In this document: positions 26,860 to 38,246 of the stretch, in pieces
How positions within the stretch are numbered: position 1 is the first letter of the stretch
Layout: every line of letters begins with the position of its first letter
NCBI RefSeq assembly: GCF_017591425.1
Contig: NW_024465777.1
Coordinates: 5,332,001 to 5,396,000 of the forward strand
Origin: Ochotona curzoniae
Lineage: Eukaryota > Chordata > Mammalia > Lagomorpha > Ochotonidae
Direction: 5' to 3'
Length of the DNA: 64,000 bases
Notes under the pieces: generated by a model
What the model saw: the letters and a program-made list of their open reading frames with translations, nothing else
Database searches by the model: none
What the model was told of the DNA's origin: nothing
Program-made: the position numbers and the translations under genes

Positions 26860-27060
26860 GAACTTTGGCTCTCCCTAAACCTCCCCTGCTGCTTCATCCT
26901 CCACAGCCCGCAGCACCATCGAGCCACATGTTTACTGTCCGATTTCTCCACTAACTGCAAGCTTATGGAGGGCAAGGATTTTTCTCTATTGTGTTCACTG
27001 CTGTTGTGTCCCAGAAAATAGAAAAGTGCCTGGTACCAAGGATGCATTTGAGAGCGGAGA
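26860..27060 (+). repeat. L2/MIR-type remnant
   Basis: The words actgcaagcttatggagggcaagg, ttcactgctgttgtgtcccag and aagtgcctggtacc are typical of ancient L2/MIR 3' regions. Confidence 0.5.
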
Positions 27061-27399
27061 GGGGGAATCAGGTGCTTTCTGTAAGCCACATGTGGCATGC
27101 ACCGCCCATCACCGCCACCACCACCATCGTGAAAATGAGTCGTCAGGGAACCTGCCCCAGCCGGCGGTGGTAGAAAGCTGCCTCGCAGCGACCTGACTCT
27201 GGAGTCTGCCCTCTTGTCACCTTGCTCTATTTCCAGTCTACATGGGGGTTATTTCCATCTCAGCATTAGCAAAGCCTCTTGAAGCTGCCACCCTCCCTGT
27301 GGCCTGGAGGCCATGAACCCTCCTAATCCTCCTTCAGACTTTGCTCAGCCATTTCCTCCCACTTCTCAGCCCTAAACTCCACTGACCCCAGGGCCTTTG

Positions 27400-27480
27400 T
27401 GGATGTCACCCATTGCTCAAGATTCACTTCTTCCAGGAAGCCTTCCATCCACTCTTCATGGGCTGCCTTTCCTGAGCTAA
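27400..27480 (+). repeat. L2 3'-end remnant
   Basis: Short match to the L2 phrase tcaagattcacttcttccaggaagccttcc. Confidence 0.5.
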
Positions 27481-27774
27481 GGCCTTGTGACTGATTTAAA
27501 AATAAATAAATAAAACAAAGCTTGCAGGAGCGCTGGCTGATTTGGCCCACCCTCCAATTGTTTGCTGAATTTGAGGCCTAGCCCACCTCTGTCCCTTCCC
27601 TTCTACTCCTTTTGCCCCTTCCCAGAAAGGTCTCCCTCCCTTCCTCTTTTGTACCTTCAGCCCCCCTGCACCCCATCTCTTAAGCTTAAAGCTCTGTGAC
27701 TGACAGCACAGTGATGGATTCTCAGCCGGCAGTGCCACTCTTCCTACAAGCTGACTTCCCTGGGGCATCTCACT

Positions 27775-28110
27775 CTACCTGTCTGGACCTGCTTCCTATC
27801 TGCGAAATGGGGATAATTTGAGCACCTGATTCCTAAGTGGATGTACCTGGCACACAGTGAGCACTCCATCAATGCCAGCCTGTTATTTCGGTAGCATTTT
27901 ATCACATTGCTAACTCTCTTCTCAAAGCCTCAGGCTCCTCTCTTTTCTCCTGTCCAACCAACCTGCTGCTGCCTTTCTAGATGAGGATGATAACATTAAG
28001 ATTGCTTAAAAAAAAAAGGTAACAGGTATTATAGCCCCTTACCTTCTGCAGTGACTGCAAACGCATGTTGCACGCAGCAGGTGCTCAACATGCTTACTGA
28101 ATAAATTAAC
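27775..28110 (+). repeat. MIR/L2 remnants
   Basis: Includes atctgcgaaatggggataatttgagcacc, tacctggcacacagtgagcac and aggtgctcaacatgcttactgaataaa, all familiar MIR/L2 fragments. Boundaries are approximate. Confidence 0.5.
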
Positions 28111-28399
28111 CAATTTAACCCTCATTCCCTGGAGGTTGGAGGTGGGGGGTGGGTTGGGGAAAAGCTACTATTATACCCGTTCTACAGACAAGGAAATCAA
28201 GGCTGACGAAGGACAAATGAATCACCATGGTTGGGGTCTGTGACCCTTCCCATCCTGATGTGTTCTAAAGTTCACCCAGGGGCAAGAACCTTTCCTTCTC
28301 CAGGTGCTAGGCAGTTGCTCCCTGTGCCCCCCAGTTTCCAAGGTCAAATTCTCCCTACCTGCTCTCTTCTGAGGCTTGCAGGACCCTCTGGTGACAGTG

Positions 28400-28515
28400 C
28401 TGTCACCATCATGTCCTCTTGACAGACGAGAGGTGGAGGCTAAGAGAAGTATCAAGTAACTAAGGTCATACAGGATTCGAAGCCAGGCCCACTCACCAGC
28501 ATCCTGGTCATCTAT
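28400..28515. repeat. MIR-like remnant
   Basis: The words gagaagtatcaagtaactaagg and gattcgaagccaggccc resemble MIR. It also contains a GTGAGT-like donor on the minus strand near 28494, treated as chance. Confidence 0.4.
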
Positions 28516-29439
28516 GATGACTTTCTCCCACTGTCTTCTACAACTACTGGTAAGTGCTCCCACCAGCCACCCGCTTTGCCAGTTGGTTTACACAGTGAGA
28601 TCTCTGGGGCCAGCCCTGCCACATGCCCCCATTGGTGCCTGGCACTGCGGAAGTGTGCACTGTGCTCCCCAAATCTTCCTGACCACTAAGTCAGGGTACA
28701 CACGGACTTCCCACGTGTCCACCCATAGCAGATCCTGATTTGTGGGCTGTGCTTGCCCTATCAGGCTTAGGGATAATGAGGGCAAGGCTGAGCCTTACAG
28801 ACTCTCCAAAGACACCCTATCTCCCAGAAATTCAAGGCTCCTGAGTTTAGGAAATTCCTGGGGCAAGACAACATAGAGGTTCAAAAGGAGAACTCTATTT
28901 CCCAGGTCAAAGGCTCCTTCAGCCAAGTACGGACAATAATCCTAGGGTGGCTGTGGTGATGAAATGAATATATATTTAGGGATCAGCAGAATTTTGGGAC
29001 TGGGCAAACTCATAAAAGTAGGGCTCCTCCTGGCAAATGGAAGGGTCCCTGCGGTGGAGTGAAAAGCAAGTGACAAAGTAACCCCAGATGCAGGTGGATA
29101 GCTGAGGCCAGCCAGAGCAGGGAAACGAGACAAAATAGTTCTTGGACCTTCCAGAAACCCCTTGTGTTAGGGATCCCATTCCTGGTCCCAGCAGACTTGT
29201 GACCCAGTCTCCCCATCCTCATTTCCACTACACTTCCCTTCCTTCCCTCCAGCTGCTGCAAACTCATGTCATGGGGCTGGACAGATGATGACCAAGATGC
29301 AGACCCTGCTTCTCTGTAGCACTGGACAAGTCACTGGGCCTCTCTGAGCCTCAGCTTCTTCATTTCCTCAGGCCCAAGGGGGGCGTCCTTGAGGCAAATG
29401 GACACCTGAAGGGAAAGGTGCTGGGCACCAAGCTGGTAA

Positions 29440-29510
29440 GTCGCGCTGCCCCTAATAATTAGTCCCAGGCATCATTACGAGCTTATCCAGCAGATATGCA
29501 TGTTGAGGGC
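29440..29510. promoter_or_regulatory. Candidate conserved element with TAATTA and ATGCAT words
   Basis: Short stretch with cctaataattagtccc and gcagatatgcatgttg, directly left of a SINE pair. Conservation is inferred. Confidence 0.25.
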
Positions 29511-29544
29511 AGAGGTTGAGGTGCCGCCTGGGGGACAGTCTTGC

Positions 29545-29759
29545 TGAGTCCAACTTCATCTGCTTCCAATCCAACTTCCTGCCAATGCACACCAGGGAGG
29601 TGACAAGGTGTCTCAACTACCTGGGTCCCTTCCACCCATGGGGGAACCTAGCTAACGTTCTAGCCCTGGGCTATTGCAGGCATTTAGGAAGTGAGCCAGT
29701 GGGAAAAATCTCTTTGTCTGTCTCCAAGGCTCTGTCTTTCAAATAAAATAAAAATAAAT
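29545..29759 (+). repeat. Lagomorph C-type SINE, diverged
   Basis: Has catctgcttccaatccaacttcctg, tacctgggtcccttccaccc, aggcatttaggaagtgagccag and the tail ctgtctttcaaataaaataaaa. It lies head-to-tail against the next SINE. Confidence 0.75.
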
Positions 29760-30036
29760 TACGGGCTAGCACTGTGGCTCAACAGACTACACCTCTGCCT
29801 GTAAGCACCAGCATCCCATATGGGTGTTGGATCATGTCCCAGCTACTCCACTTCTGATCCAGCTCCCTGTTGGGAGACCCAGAGGAGGCTCCTGGCTCCT
29901 GGCTCCTGGCTTTGGATTGGCACAGTTCTGGCCATTGCAGCTATTTGGGGAATAAACCAGCAGATGGAAGATCTCTCTGTGTCTCGCTCCTCTGTAAATC
30001 TGCCTTTCAGATAAAAATAAATCTTTCAAAAATAAT
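29760..30036 (+). repeat. Lagomorph C-type SINE, near full length
   Basis: It starts gggctagcactgtggctcaacagac (tRNA-like promoter region). It continues gtaagcaccagcatcccatatggg, cacttctgatccagctccctg, tggctcctggctcctgg and aataaaccagcagatggaagatctc, and ends in tctgcctttcagataaaaataaatc. Confidence 0.88.
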
Positions 30037-30364
30037 GTAAACTAACTTAAATTTGCTTTTCAAAAGTTTCCCCACCAGCCCATACTGCCCAAGGCAAGAC
30101 CCCTGTGAGCATCCCAGGACATGACAGTACAGACATGGCCACTCCTCACCACACTGTAGGCCAAGGCCAAGGCCCATGTGAAGGAAAGGCAGAGCAGGGA
30201 GGAGAGGGCCTCTTGGGGTGAGCCAGGGGGAGAGAGGAAGACCCTGGGGTGGGACGCGCATAGGGGGGCCTATCCCTCAGAGCTTCCTGGTTCCCCACAG
30301 CCTACCCAGCCATCACCTGGCTGACTTCCTCCCCTCCTGAAAGGAAGAGTTGGCAGCAGCAAGT

Positions 30365-30480
30365 TACGGTCGCGATTACCCGCTGCTAATTAATTAAAAT
30401 AAACAGCAAATTAAATACAGTAAAAATTAAAATAGCACAGGAAATTAGTTCTCTAGCAACCCCACCTCACAGGTGAGATG
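30365..30480. promoter_or_regulatory. Candidate conserved AT-rich element
   Basis: A sharp AT-rich island in GC-rich intron: cggtcgcgattacccgctgc, then TAATTAATTAA at 30387-30397, aacagcaaattaaatacag, and aggaaattagttctctagcaacc. Dense homeodomain-type TAATTA cores are typical of deeply conserved developmental enhancers. The assignment is inferred. Confidence 0.4.
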
Positions 30481-33400
30481 TTTAAAGGGCTCCTCGCAGC
30501 CAAGATCCAGGGCAACCATGTGGTCATGGGGACCCATCAGACCACACTTACACTACACCTCCCAGCAACCTCAGTGCAATGGCACTCGTTGGCCTTGGCT
30601 ACTGTGACACTGGCTTCCTGGCTCCTTACCCCCAGCCGACTCCAAGTGCTGAGTCACATTCCTGAACCCAAGCCCTCTTCCGGGTCAGTGGGCAGGAAGG
30701 GTCCTCACCCCCAGGCCAGAGACTGGGCACTTTGCCCTCCTGGGCACACGGCCCAGGCCACTGCTACACAGGTCAAGGCAGGAGGGACAAGAAACCTAGG
30801 CTACTCTCCTTGGTTCTCTGTGAGACTTTAAGTCAGATCTAGCTAAAACACTCTCATCTGGCACTGAGCTTGCCACCCCTCATTTGGGGGTGCCCTAAAT
30901 CCAACCACCATGTGCCCTTCTACTCAGAATGCTCTGGAAGAACACACTGGTGAGGCCCAGAATCCCAAGCCACAGACATTACTTCAGGTGGTCAGCCCAG
31001 CCCCCTCAATACTAGAATTCCCTGACAAAACCCATCAACTAATGGCACTGATGGGCAAACAGGGTGGGGAGAGAGTGAGTATCAAAGCAGAGTGGAATCC
31101 TCAGTGGTCACATCCCAAGTCTCCTCCCAGTACCACTCAGCATGGCTGCTTCCTGTCTGATAGCACTGGGTAGGCATAGGACTCCTCCACCAATTTCTGA
31201 GCTTGGCCCTGGGCCTGCTGGTCATAGACTGTTCTGCCCGCCTGACAGAATCACTCACTGCCAGGCAGGGGCCATAAGCTCCCAGGGTGCTGGCCCTCCT
31301 GCTGTCTATGAGATGGCATGCTCAGAGCAGCCCTGTGAAGCTGGGGTGGTTTGCCTACGGGCCACGCCCCAGCACCTAGCTCTCAGAAGGGCTTTGGGAA
31401 ATCTCTTGTAAGGTTCCCCCCATGCCCAGCCAATAAGTGACAATCACCTGCACTGCCCCATCCTCACAGTGATACTTGCTCAGGTTCTGAGACCACTCCA
31501 TCAACCTCTCCACCTGGCTCGCCTTTTTTGGCTTTGACCACCACCACTGCCCACCTGTTGTGCTGCCTACTGAGTCCTGGTATCAAAGACTTGCCATGAC
31601 TTCCTGTGGCCCACTAGCATGGTGTCTGCACCTGGGGCCATGTGGCTTCTGCCTTTTTGCAGCGTCTGTTCTGAGCCCCAAGTACCACCTGTGTTGTCTT
31701 CCCCTTTGGTTTGACTCCTCGGTTTGTGCACACTGAACCCTCAGCCTGGAATGCCCTTCCTGGAGGGCCCTGAGTGAAGGGCCCACGTGGTCCTTGGTTA
31801 CTGCAGCCTCCCTAGGGCTCACCCTATAGCCCCCGCTCATCGGTGTCTGCCAACTGACTGAATGCTGGTTGTCCTTGTTGACCGAGCAGAGCAGTGACAA
31901 GAAGCTACAAGGCCACAACAGGCAGGGCTGGAGGTGGAAGGGGAGAGGTGGAGGCCAGGAAGGCCAAGGACACAGTGACAGATTTTGCCAGGGCTGATCT
32001 TGGCCAAGCTGCACTCTGAGCAAAGGGCAGGAGTGTGAGAGATGCAGGAAGAGAAGCGTCCATGTCAGGGTGTGTACACATGTGTGCACAAGAAAGAGGT
32101 GTGGGCCCACAGGCAGGAACGGGTATGCGTGTTGCATTTGTGGGTTAGCTGGCATGAGAAGTGGGTGAGGGGGGTAAGTGTGTCTGTGCATACCACAGAG
32201 GCTGTGGGCATGCGTGTGTATGTGTGCATGACACATGTATCTGCTGGGGAAGACATGCAGAGCCTGGAGGGGGAAGGGAACATGGGTGCAGGGCATGTGT
32301 GGAAAAACTGGTGTGCTTGGAGCGTGACCACTGGCAAGCCACGGGAAGAGGTATCAGGGCTTTGTGAAGGGCGTGGCTGCTGTGGCCTCAGTCCCAGGCC
32401 CAGTGCCAGAGGTGGGGGCTGGCGGGGGGCCCAGGCTTTGGCGGGGGTGGGGGGGTCGGCGCTGTGACTGAGCTGAAGAGTCTGCTGCGTCCTCCCTGGA
32501 GCCACAGGCGCCAGATTACCATGTCCCCAGGCAGGGAGGTCGAGGAGGCAGCCCAGATGTGCGTGCGCCTCCACATCTGTCCACAGCAAAACCTCTGGGC
32601 ATTTATTTGTCTTTGTCTGTGTCCGGGTGTGCATGCCTGTGCTTGTGCGAGCACAGCCGGCCGTGTGCCTGCGCCTGTCTTTGTCTCCATGTGTGTCTGC
32701 GCCTTTGTCTCTGGGTGTGTGGCTGTTGGTCAACGCCTGCTGCATGACTGTGTCTGGTTCCGTGTATGTCGGAGACACTGTGTGTTCCTGACTCTGTGCA
32801 TGCTTAGGCAAGAGAATGTGAGATCCTCTGGACCGCCTGTTGGCAGCCATGGATCTGGGTGGCCTTGGCCATGAGTGCCGGCAGGCCATGCTCTGCTCCT
32901 CAGCTGGTGGGCCCAGACCTTTTGGCATAGCCAAGTGTAAGTGTGTACTTGTGTCTGTGTGGAAATGCTGATCTGTGTGAGAGCTGTGTGTGTCTATGCG
33001 TGTGTGGGTGTGTGAGGGGTTTGTCACAGACTGGTGAGCAAGTTAATCTCAGACTCCGTGACACGTGGAATAAAATCACGCTCCCATAATGGGATCATTC
33101 GTCTTCCTGTCCAAGGAAGAGAACCCACTCTTCACCCTCCACCCTGGGGGAGCCAGTGGGGCTGGGGCCAGGCAGCAGCCCCCACCCAGGCACCCTTTTG
33201 GCCTCAGTTCCCCACCCCCACACCCTCTGCTGCGCCAGGCTCATTCTGACTCCAGAGTGCCCTGGTGCCCACTGCGGGCTGGGCAGGGCTCCAGGACATG
33301 TGACTGGGCCTTAGAGGCCTGTCCTGGGCCCCCCAGCCCCTCCCACTGCCGAGGAGGGCCCTGTCCCGAGATGGGAGGGGGGGCGGGTGCAGGAAGGAAT

Positions 33401-35199
33401 CTCTGGGCCCCTCCTCCTCCCGGAGGGGAGGGATGAGCTGCAGGCCCGGCCGGCCGGGATTTTCCATCTCTCAGCAACAAGATTCCTGGTGAGCAGGCTG
33501 CGGGGTTTGGCAGAACGCCTGCTGGAGACCCGCCCTCACCCGCCAGGACGCCTGGGTCCCTGGGGCCAGGCAGCAACGGCTTCCCTGGGGAGCTGGGAGG
33601 GCCCCAGAACTCCAGCCTACTGTTGCCTGTGCCCGTGGGAAAGCCAGAGCCTTCCAAGCAGACTTGGCTCCCCAGGTCCCCCAGCCTGCTTCCTCTGCTC
33701 CCCTTCAAGCCCTCCCCAGCCTTTGCTAGAGAAAGTCTTGCCAGGCGAGCCACCAAGCATGCCCCTAGCCTGGACCCCAGACCTTGCCTGAGGTTCTGAG
33801 AGCTCCTTAGGGGCAGGGCTGTGTGACCCTCCCAGGGCAAGGGCACTCTGGGCAGGTCGAGGCTGCGGGTCCCAGCTGAAAGCCCCCAGGGGAGGATACC
33901 AACCCCAAGTTGAAGAAATTAAGGCAGTGAGCCCTCTACCTTACCTCCCCTGATGACTCATGGGCAAAACCCAGCAGCCTGGACACCACCATCTTAACCC
34001 TGCCAACAACAGCGGCTGTCTTTCCCCAGGGAGGGTGCAACCTGTGGGGCAGGAGGAGGGGATGTGCTGAGCCTCAGCTGGCGGGAGAAGGAAGTGGGCA
34101 GGTGGGTTCCCACTGGCCCCCCGCATCTCAGAGGAACAGCTGGAGAGCAGGTTTGGTGAGAGATTAAGGTCCAAGAGGAGAAACTAGATGCTGTAGGATT
34201 TATGAGCCTCTTTCTTCTCCCTTAAATTCCCCTCCAAGCCCCCCAGCTCCAGTCTGGTCCCTCCAGGACCATGCTGTGGCCCGGGGCCAATGTCAAGGCC
34301 CCGAACCCATCCATCAGCTGTTGCCAGGGAGTTTCCACCCCAGGGGGTTCCAAAGGGAGGGGTTTGCCTGACACTAGGAGCCCAGATTGATGGGAAGGGA
34401 GCAGGGCTCCAGAGAAGAGCCAGCCAACAGGCCTCTGCCCCCTCCAGGAAGCGGGGGGCTCCCAACATCCAGGGAGAACCAGGCCATTGGCAGGGGGGAG
34501 AGGCCTGGAGGAGGGAACCTCCTAGCCCTGCCACCACACCCAACCCCGCCCTTCCAATCAACCAAGAGCCCTAGGGTCCCCTGGGGCCCAACAATACTCA
34601 GGGGTGTGACCCTGGGCCTTCACTGCTCTGCCTTGGGCCTCTGCCTCCCCTCCACATGATGCAGGAAGTGGCACAGTCATGCCAGGCGTTCCCCCTTCTG
34701 CTCCTCCCCCGTGATACTAAGGCTTGCCTCCTTTCCAGTGCAGGATGTCACCCAGAATCCAGGGTAAAGCTGTGACAGCTACTCGAAGGAGTCCCTAAAG
34801 TTACCCACACCCGAGCTGAGGAGCGCCTGGGGATGGTCTCTCCAGTATCCACTGCATTTTCCAAAGAGGGAAACAGGCACTAAGAAAGGTTCTGCGGCTG
34901 CACGGAGAGCTGAATTTTGCCAGTAGGGTGGTTAAGAGCATGAGTGCTTCAGAGTCTTCCTCTGTACAATGGAGTCCTAGTGCCTCCCTCCAGGACCACT
35001 GAGCTAAAATGGGAAAACGCACACCCAGGGCCTGATCCCATGCCCAACATGGTAATGGCCGCAGTCAGGATTATGGCTTCCATGAACAGAAACCGAAGTA
35101 CCAGCGGAGAGAGCCAGGAGGGCTGCTGACCTGGCTGGAGGATGAAGGCCAGGCCAGGACGCCCACGAGGGCCAGCCGAGTTCCGTGAATCCCCCTAGC

Positions 35200-35300
35200 T
35201 GCCTCCCTGATTCATTAATGGCCTCTCATTAGGGAGCCTAGGCACCTGCCCCTCCACACAAGTGAGCCTCATTAGTATCTTTGCCCCAAGCTCTGAGCCC
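35200..35300. promoter_or_regulatory. Candidate conserved element with ATTA motifs
   Basis: Contains TTCATTAATG at 35211-35220, TCATTAGG at 35226-35233 and CTCATTAG at about 35268-35275, in otherwise GC-rich intron. Confidence 0.3.
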
Positions 35301-35384
35301 AGAATCTGGGCATGCACACGTACCAGGGTAGGGGGCAACATAAGGCCACCAGCCAGGAGACAGCATCCCTGCCAGCCACACCCC

Positions 35385-35520
35385 CTGCCTGTCATCCCGA
35401 GCCTGTCACCACCCAGCTTGTCACCTGCCTGCCTCGCACCCGCACCACCTGTCACCCACCCAGCTCGTCACCCACCCAGCCCATCACCTGCACCACCTGT
35501 CACCCACCCCGCCTGTCACG
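35385..35520. repeat. Short degenerate minisatellite (gtcacccaccc units)
   Basis: Repeated cctgtcacc / cgtcacccacccagc / catcacctgcaccac units in imperfect tandem over about 135 bases. Confidence 0.7.
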
Positions 35521-36773
35521 GGAGCCACAATGACAGGCATCTGGGTGGGGGACAGGAGATGTGAAGGAACAGACCACAGGGGTGTGGAACTGGGGGCCCC
35601 AAAGACCCTGTGGGACCCCCACTTCATCTCAGCATCCTGCAGCATCGCCATGGCAACCTCTCAGCCGCAACCACTTTCCCAAACATACCCTTTCCTTCCC
35701 CCCCCACCCCGCCCCACTGCCATCCAGTCCCTGCTCTCAGCTGAGCAGAGGCTAGGATAAGAGCTTGAGGGGAAGGAAGGAGGGAGTTCAGCAGCTGGTC
35801 GCCCTTGACCATCTTTCTGCCTTTGGGACTTGGGACTCGGTGACTCCATCTGCAAAATGGAGGGCCAGGAGTAGGTGAGGCCCTGGTGGAACAGGCTATC
35901 CCTCTCAGACCTGGATTGGTTGAGCCAGCTGCCAGCTTACCTGTGAGGGCTGGGGGTGGGTGGGACAAAAGGATGAGTTTCTAGGCTCTTCCACATTCTA
36001 TTGCCCCTGGCACAGCCCAGTGTGGCTGGGCCTCTGGGCTGAGCTCACACAGCAGAGGAGGCACAGGCTGGGAGAGGGGCTCTGCCACAGGGCTGCCAGC
36101 TGAAGGCACCACAGTGGGTGACCCAAGGTGACCGTGGGTGGAGCTGGCCCCCACCTTGGTGCTGCATTATTTATAAAACGCTGAGCAACAGCTGTGGCAC
36201 TGACCCTCTAGGGGGCACATGCCACGGTGGACCGAAGCGGACAAGGTGCCTCCTCAGGGAAGGCTCCTGGGGCCCCTGGCTCCCTGCAGGACTGGTGGAG
36301 GCAGGACCGGTGGCATAGGGGCAGTGGCTGGGCCCTGCCTCCCTCCCAGCCCCCTCTACTCTGCTCCTCTAGGCGGGCAGCAGCCATAGGATTACTTCTG
36401 CATGACTGCCCGCTCCGCAGGGTTCCCGAGACCCTCCTGCCTGCAGCAATCTTTAAAATTCCTCCAGCCCAACCTCTCTCCCCGCAGTGAATGCTCCGGC
36501 GCCTACTGCAGTATGTCTGCTATTGCTGCTGCTGCCACCACTGTCACCATCACTGAATAGGCTGGGGCCCTGGCACCCTTGGGCCGAGACGGGCCCACCC
36601 TCAGTGTGTCCCTGGAGCCTCTCTTAGGCCCAGGCCCTGGTGCAGACCAATCATGGCTCTGGCAGGGGCCAATCATGCCAGCTGCACCAAGGTAGAAGGG
36701 TGCTGGGAGGCGACACACCTGGTGGGTGGGCACACCTGCTGTGCCTGGTCTCCCAGGACATGGTTGCCCTTAC

Positions 36774-36805
36774 CTCTGCTCTGTCCCCTCCCCATCTCTG
36801 CAACC
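36774..36805 (-). other. Candidate 32-nt upstream exon
   Basis: The minus strand has a strong pyrimidine-rich acceptor (CCCCCTTCTTCCCACTGCCCCAG) at 36806 and a strong donor (GCAGAG|GTAAGGG) at 36773. It could be an AHDC1 5' UTR exon. Only splice-site shape supports it. Confidence 0.3.
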
Positions 36806-37149
36806 CTGGGGCAGTGGGAAGAAGGGGGCAGACAGTGGCTGAGACTGTGCCTGGGGCTCCCCAGGCCATGGCAGGCAGGAAATCGGTGCATTGCATTTGT
36901 TAAGGCCCTAATGAACCTGCATCCCAGGATCTGAGGAACTAGCGCACAGGCCGACTTGGGGACCCCCCCATAGCACTGCAGCTGCTTCTTTCAGGTCTGG
37001 GGGGTGGTCAAGCAGTCCCTTGCATGAGCCTTCCCCCTAGCAAGAAAAGAGGCATGAGGGGCCCCTGGGAAAGAGACAGGACTTGGGGAGTACTGTGAGC
37101 AATACCCAGAACCGTCCCCTCACTCCCCCCACCCACAGCCCAGCATCTC

Positions 37150-37330
37150 CAGCCCTAATGCAGGCAGAAGCAGTTCAGCCTCTAAATCACTCCCCTCGCT
37201 CGCTGCCCTCCGAGGCGGGTTCTGTGCATCTGTAATTAGGGGGTGGAACAGATGGTGGAGATTCCGTTTAAAATCATGCATCTCCCGTAAAGTAACCTTC
37301 CCTGTCGGAACTGACTCCTAGGGAGACCAA
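37150..37330. promoter_or_regulatory. Candidate conserved element with TAATTAGG and ATGCAT
   Basis: Mixed-composition block with TAATTAGG at 37233-37240 and then attccgtttaaaatcatgcatc and cgtaaagtaaccttcc. It stands out from its surroundings and has no exon signals. Confidence 0.35.
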
Positions 37331-38230
37331 GCACTGAAGCCTGGAGGGCTGTGGACCCAGCAGCTTCTCCAACCCTTTCCAGGCCCTCTCAGGTGAGCCT
37401 AGGTTTGCGGGGGCAGGGAGGGTGGTGGCAAGCCCTGGGGAAATGCAGGTTGGGAAACTCCCCCAGACGTGCCAGAGCCAGGGTATGTCTGGGGGAAATG
37501 GGGTGTCAAGATGCTCTGCCTCACTCTCCCAAGCCCAGGCTGGGGTGGGATGGGAGGGGAGGTGGAATGGGAGCAGAGCACAGGGTCTTGAGTTGGGGAG
37601 CTCTTAAGAGGGGTCCTCACCATGCAGGCATGGATGGCCTGGGGCAGTAGAGGGCCGAGATACCTTGCCAGGTGAGGTAACACTGGGACTGGAATGTGTG
37701 GCTGGTGGGAGTGAGATGATCTCCGAGAGAGGGTGTTGTGGGGTACAGGCAGGCACTGCTCAGAGCATAAAGGAGTGAATGCTGCAGCCATAGGGTGACC
37801 CACAGAAGCTGCAGGTGTGCACCTGTGGGGCCAAGATGGACTCCTGGGGCCTACTGGGGTCTGCAGGAGCTATGCAAAGCTGATGTAAACCACACCTGTG
37901 TCTGAAAGCTGCTGCAGCAACAGGGGGCGTTCCTGCTGGAGTGAATATGGAGTGTGTGTAGCTGCTGGGCTGGGGTAGAGCCGGTGCTACAGGAAGAGGG
38001 TGCTTGGTTGCAGAGCTGGCACTCTGGGGGTTTGAGTATGGAAAAGGACTTGCGCTGTCTCAAGCAGATCCTGGGGGGCAGGGGCAAGACGCTGAGAGGG
38101 GAGAGGGAGTAGAATGGCTTGAGAATACAGCAGAAGGGGCTGGGAGGGCTATCAGGGCTGTGCAATCTGGGCTTGGGGGAGGAGCTTGGGGCAGTGTCTC
38201 TGGAAGTTGCTGGGACTTGCATGGGGCGGC

Positions 38231-38246
38231 GGGGGGGGGGGGGGGG
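38231..38246. repeat. Poly-G tract, G16
   Basis: Sixteen consecutive G on the plus strand, following atggggcggc. It is likely to fold as a G-quadruplex and likely to be length-variable or mis-sequenced. Confidence 0.9.

Noticed and set aside
31583..33027. Open frames of 237 and 320 codons on the minus strand
   Set aside because: They translate GT/CA-rich degraded repeat into His/Thr-rich peptide.
35930..35960. Acceptor and donor nine bases apart (CCCCCAG then ACAG|GTAAGC)
   Set aside because: A nine-base exon is improbable without transcript support.
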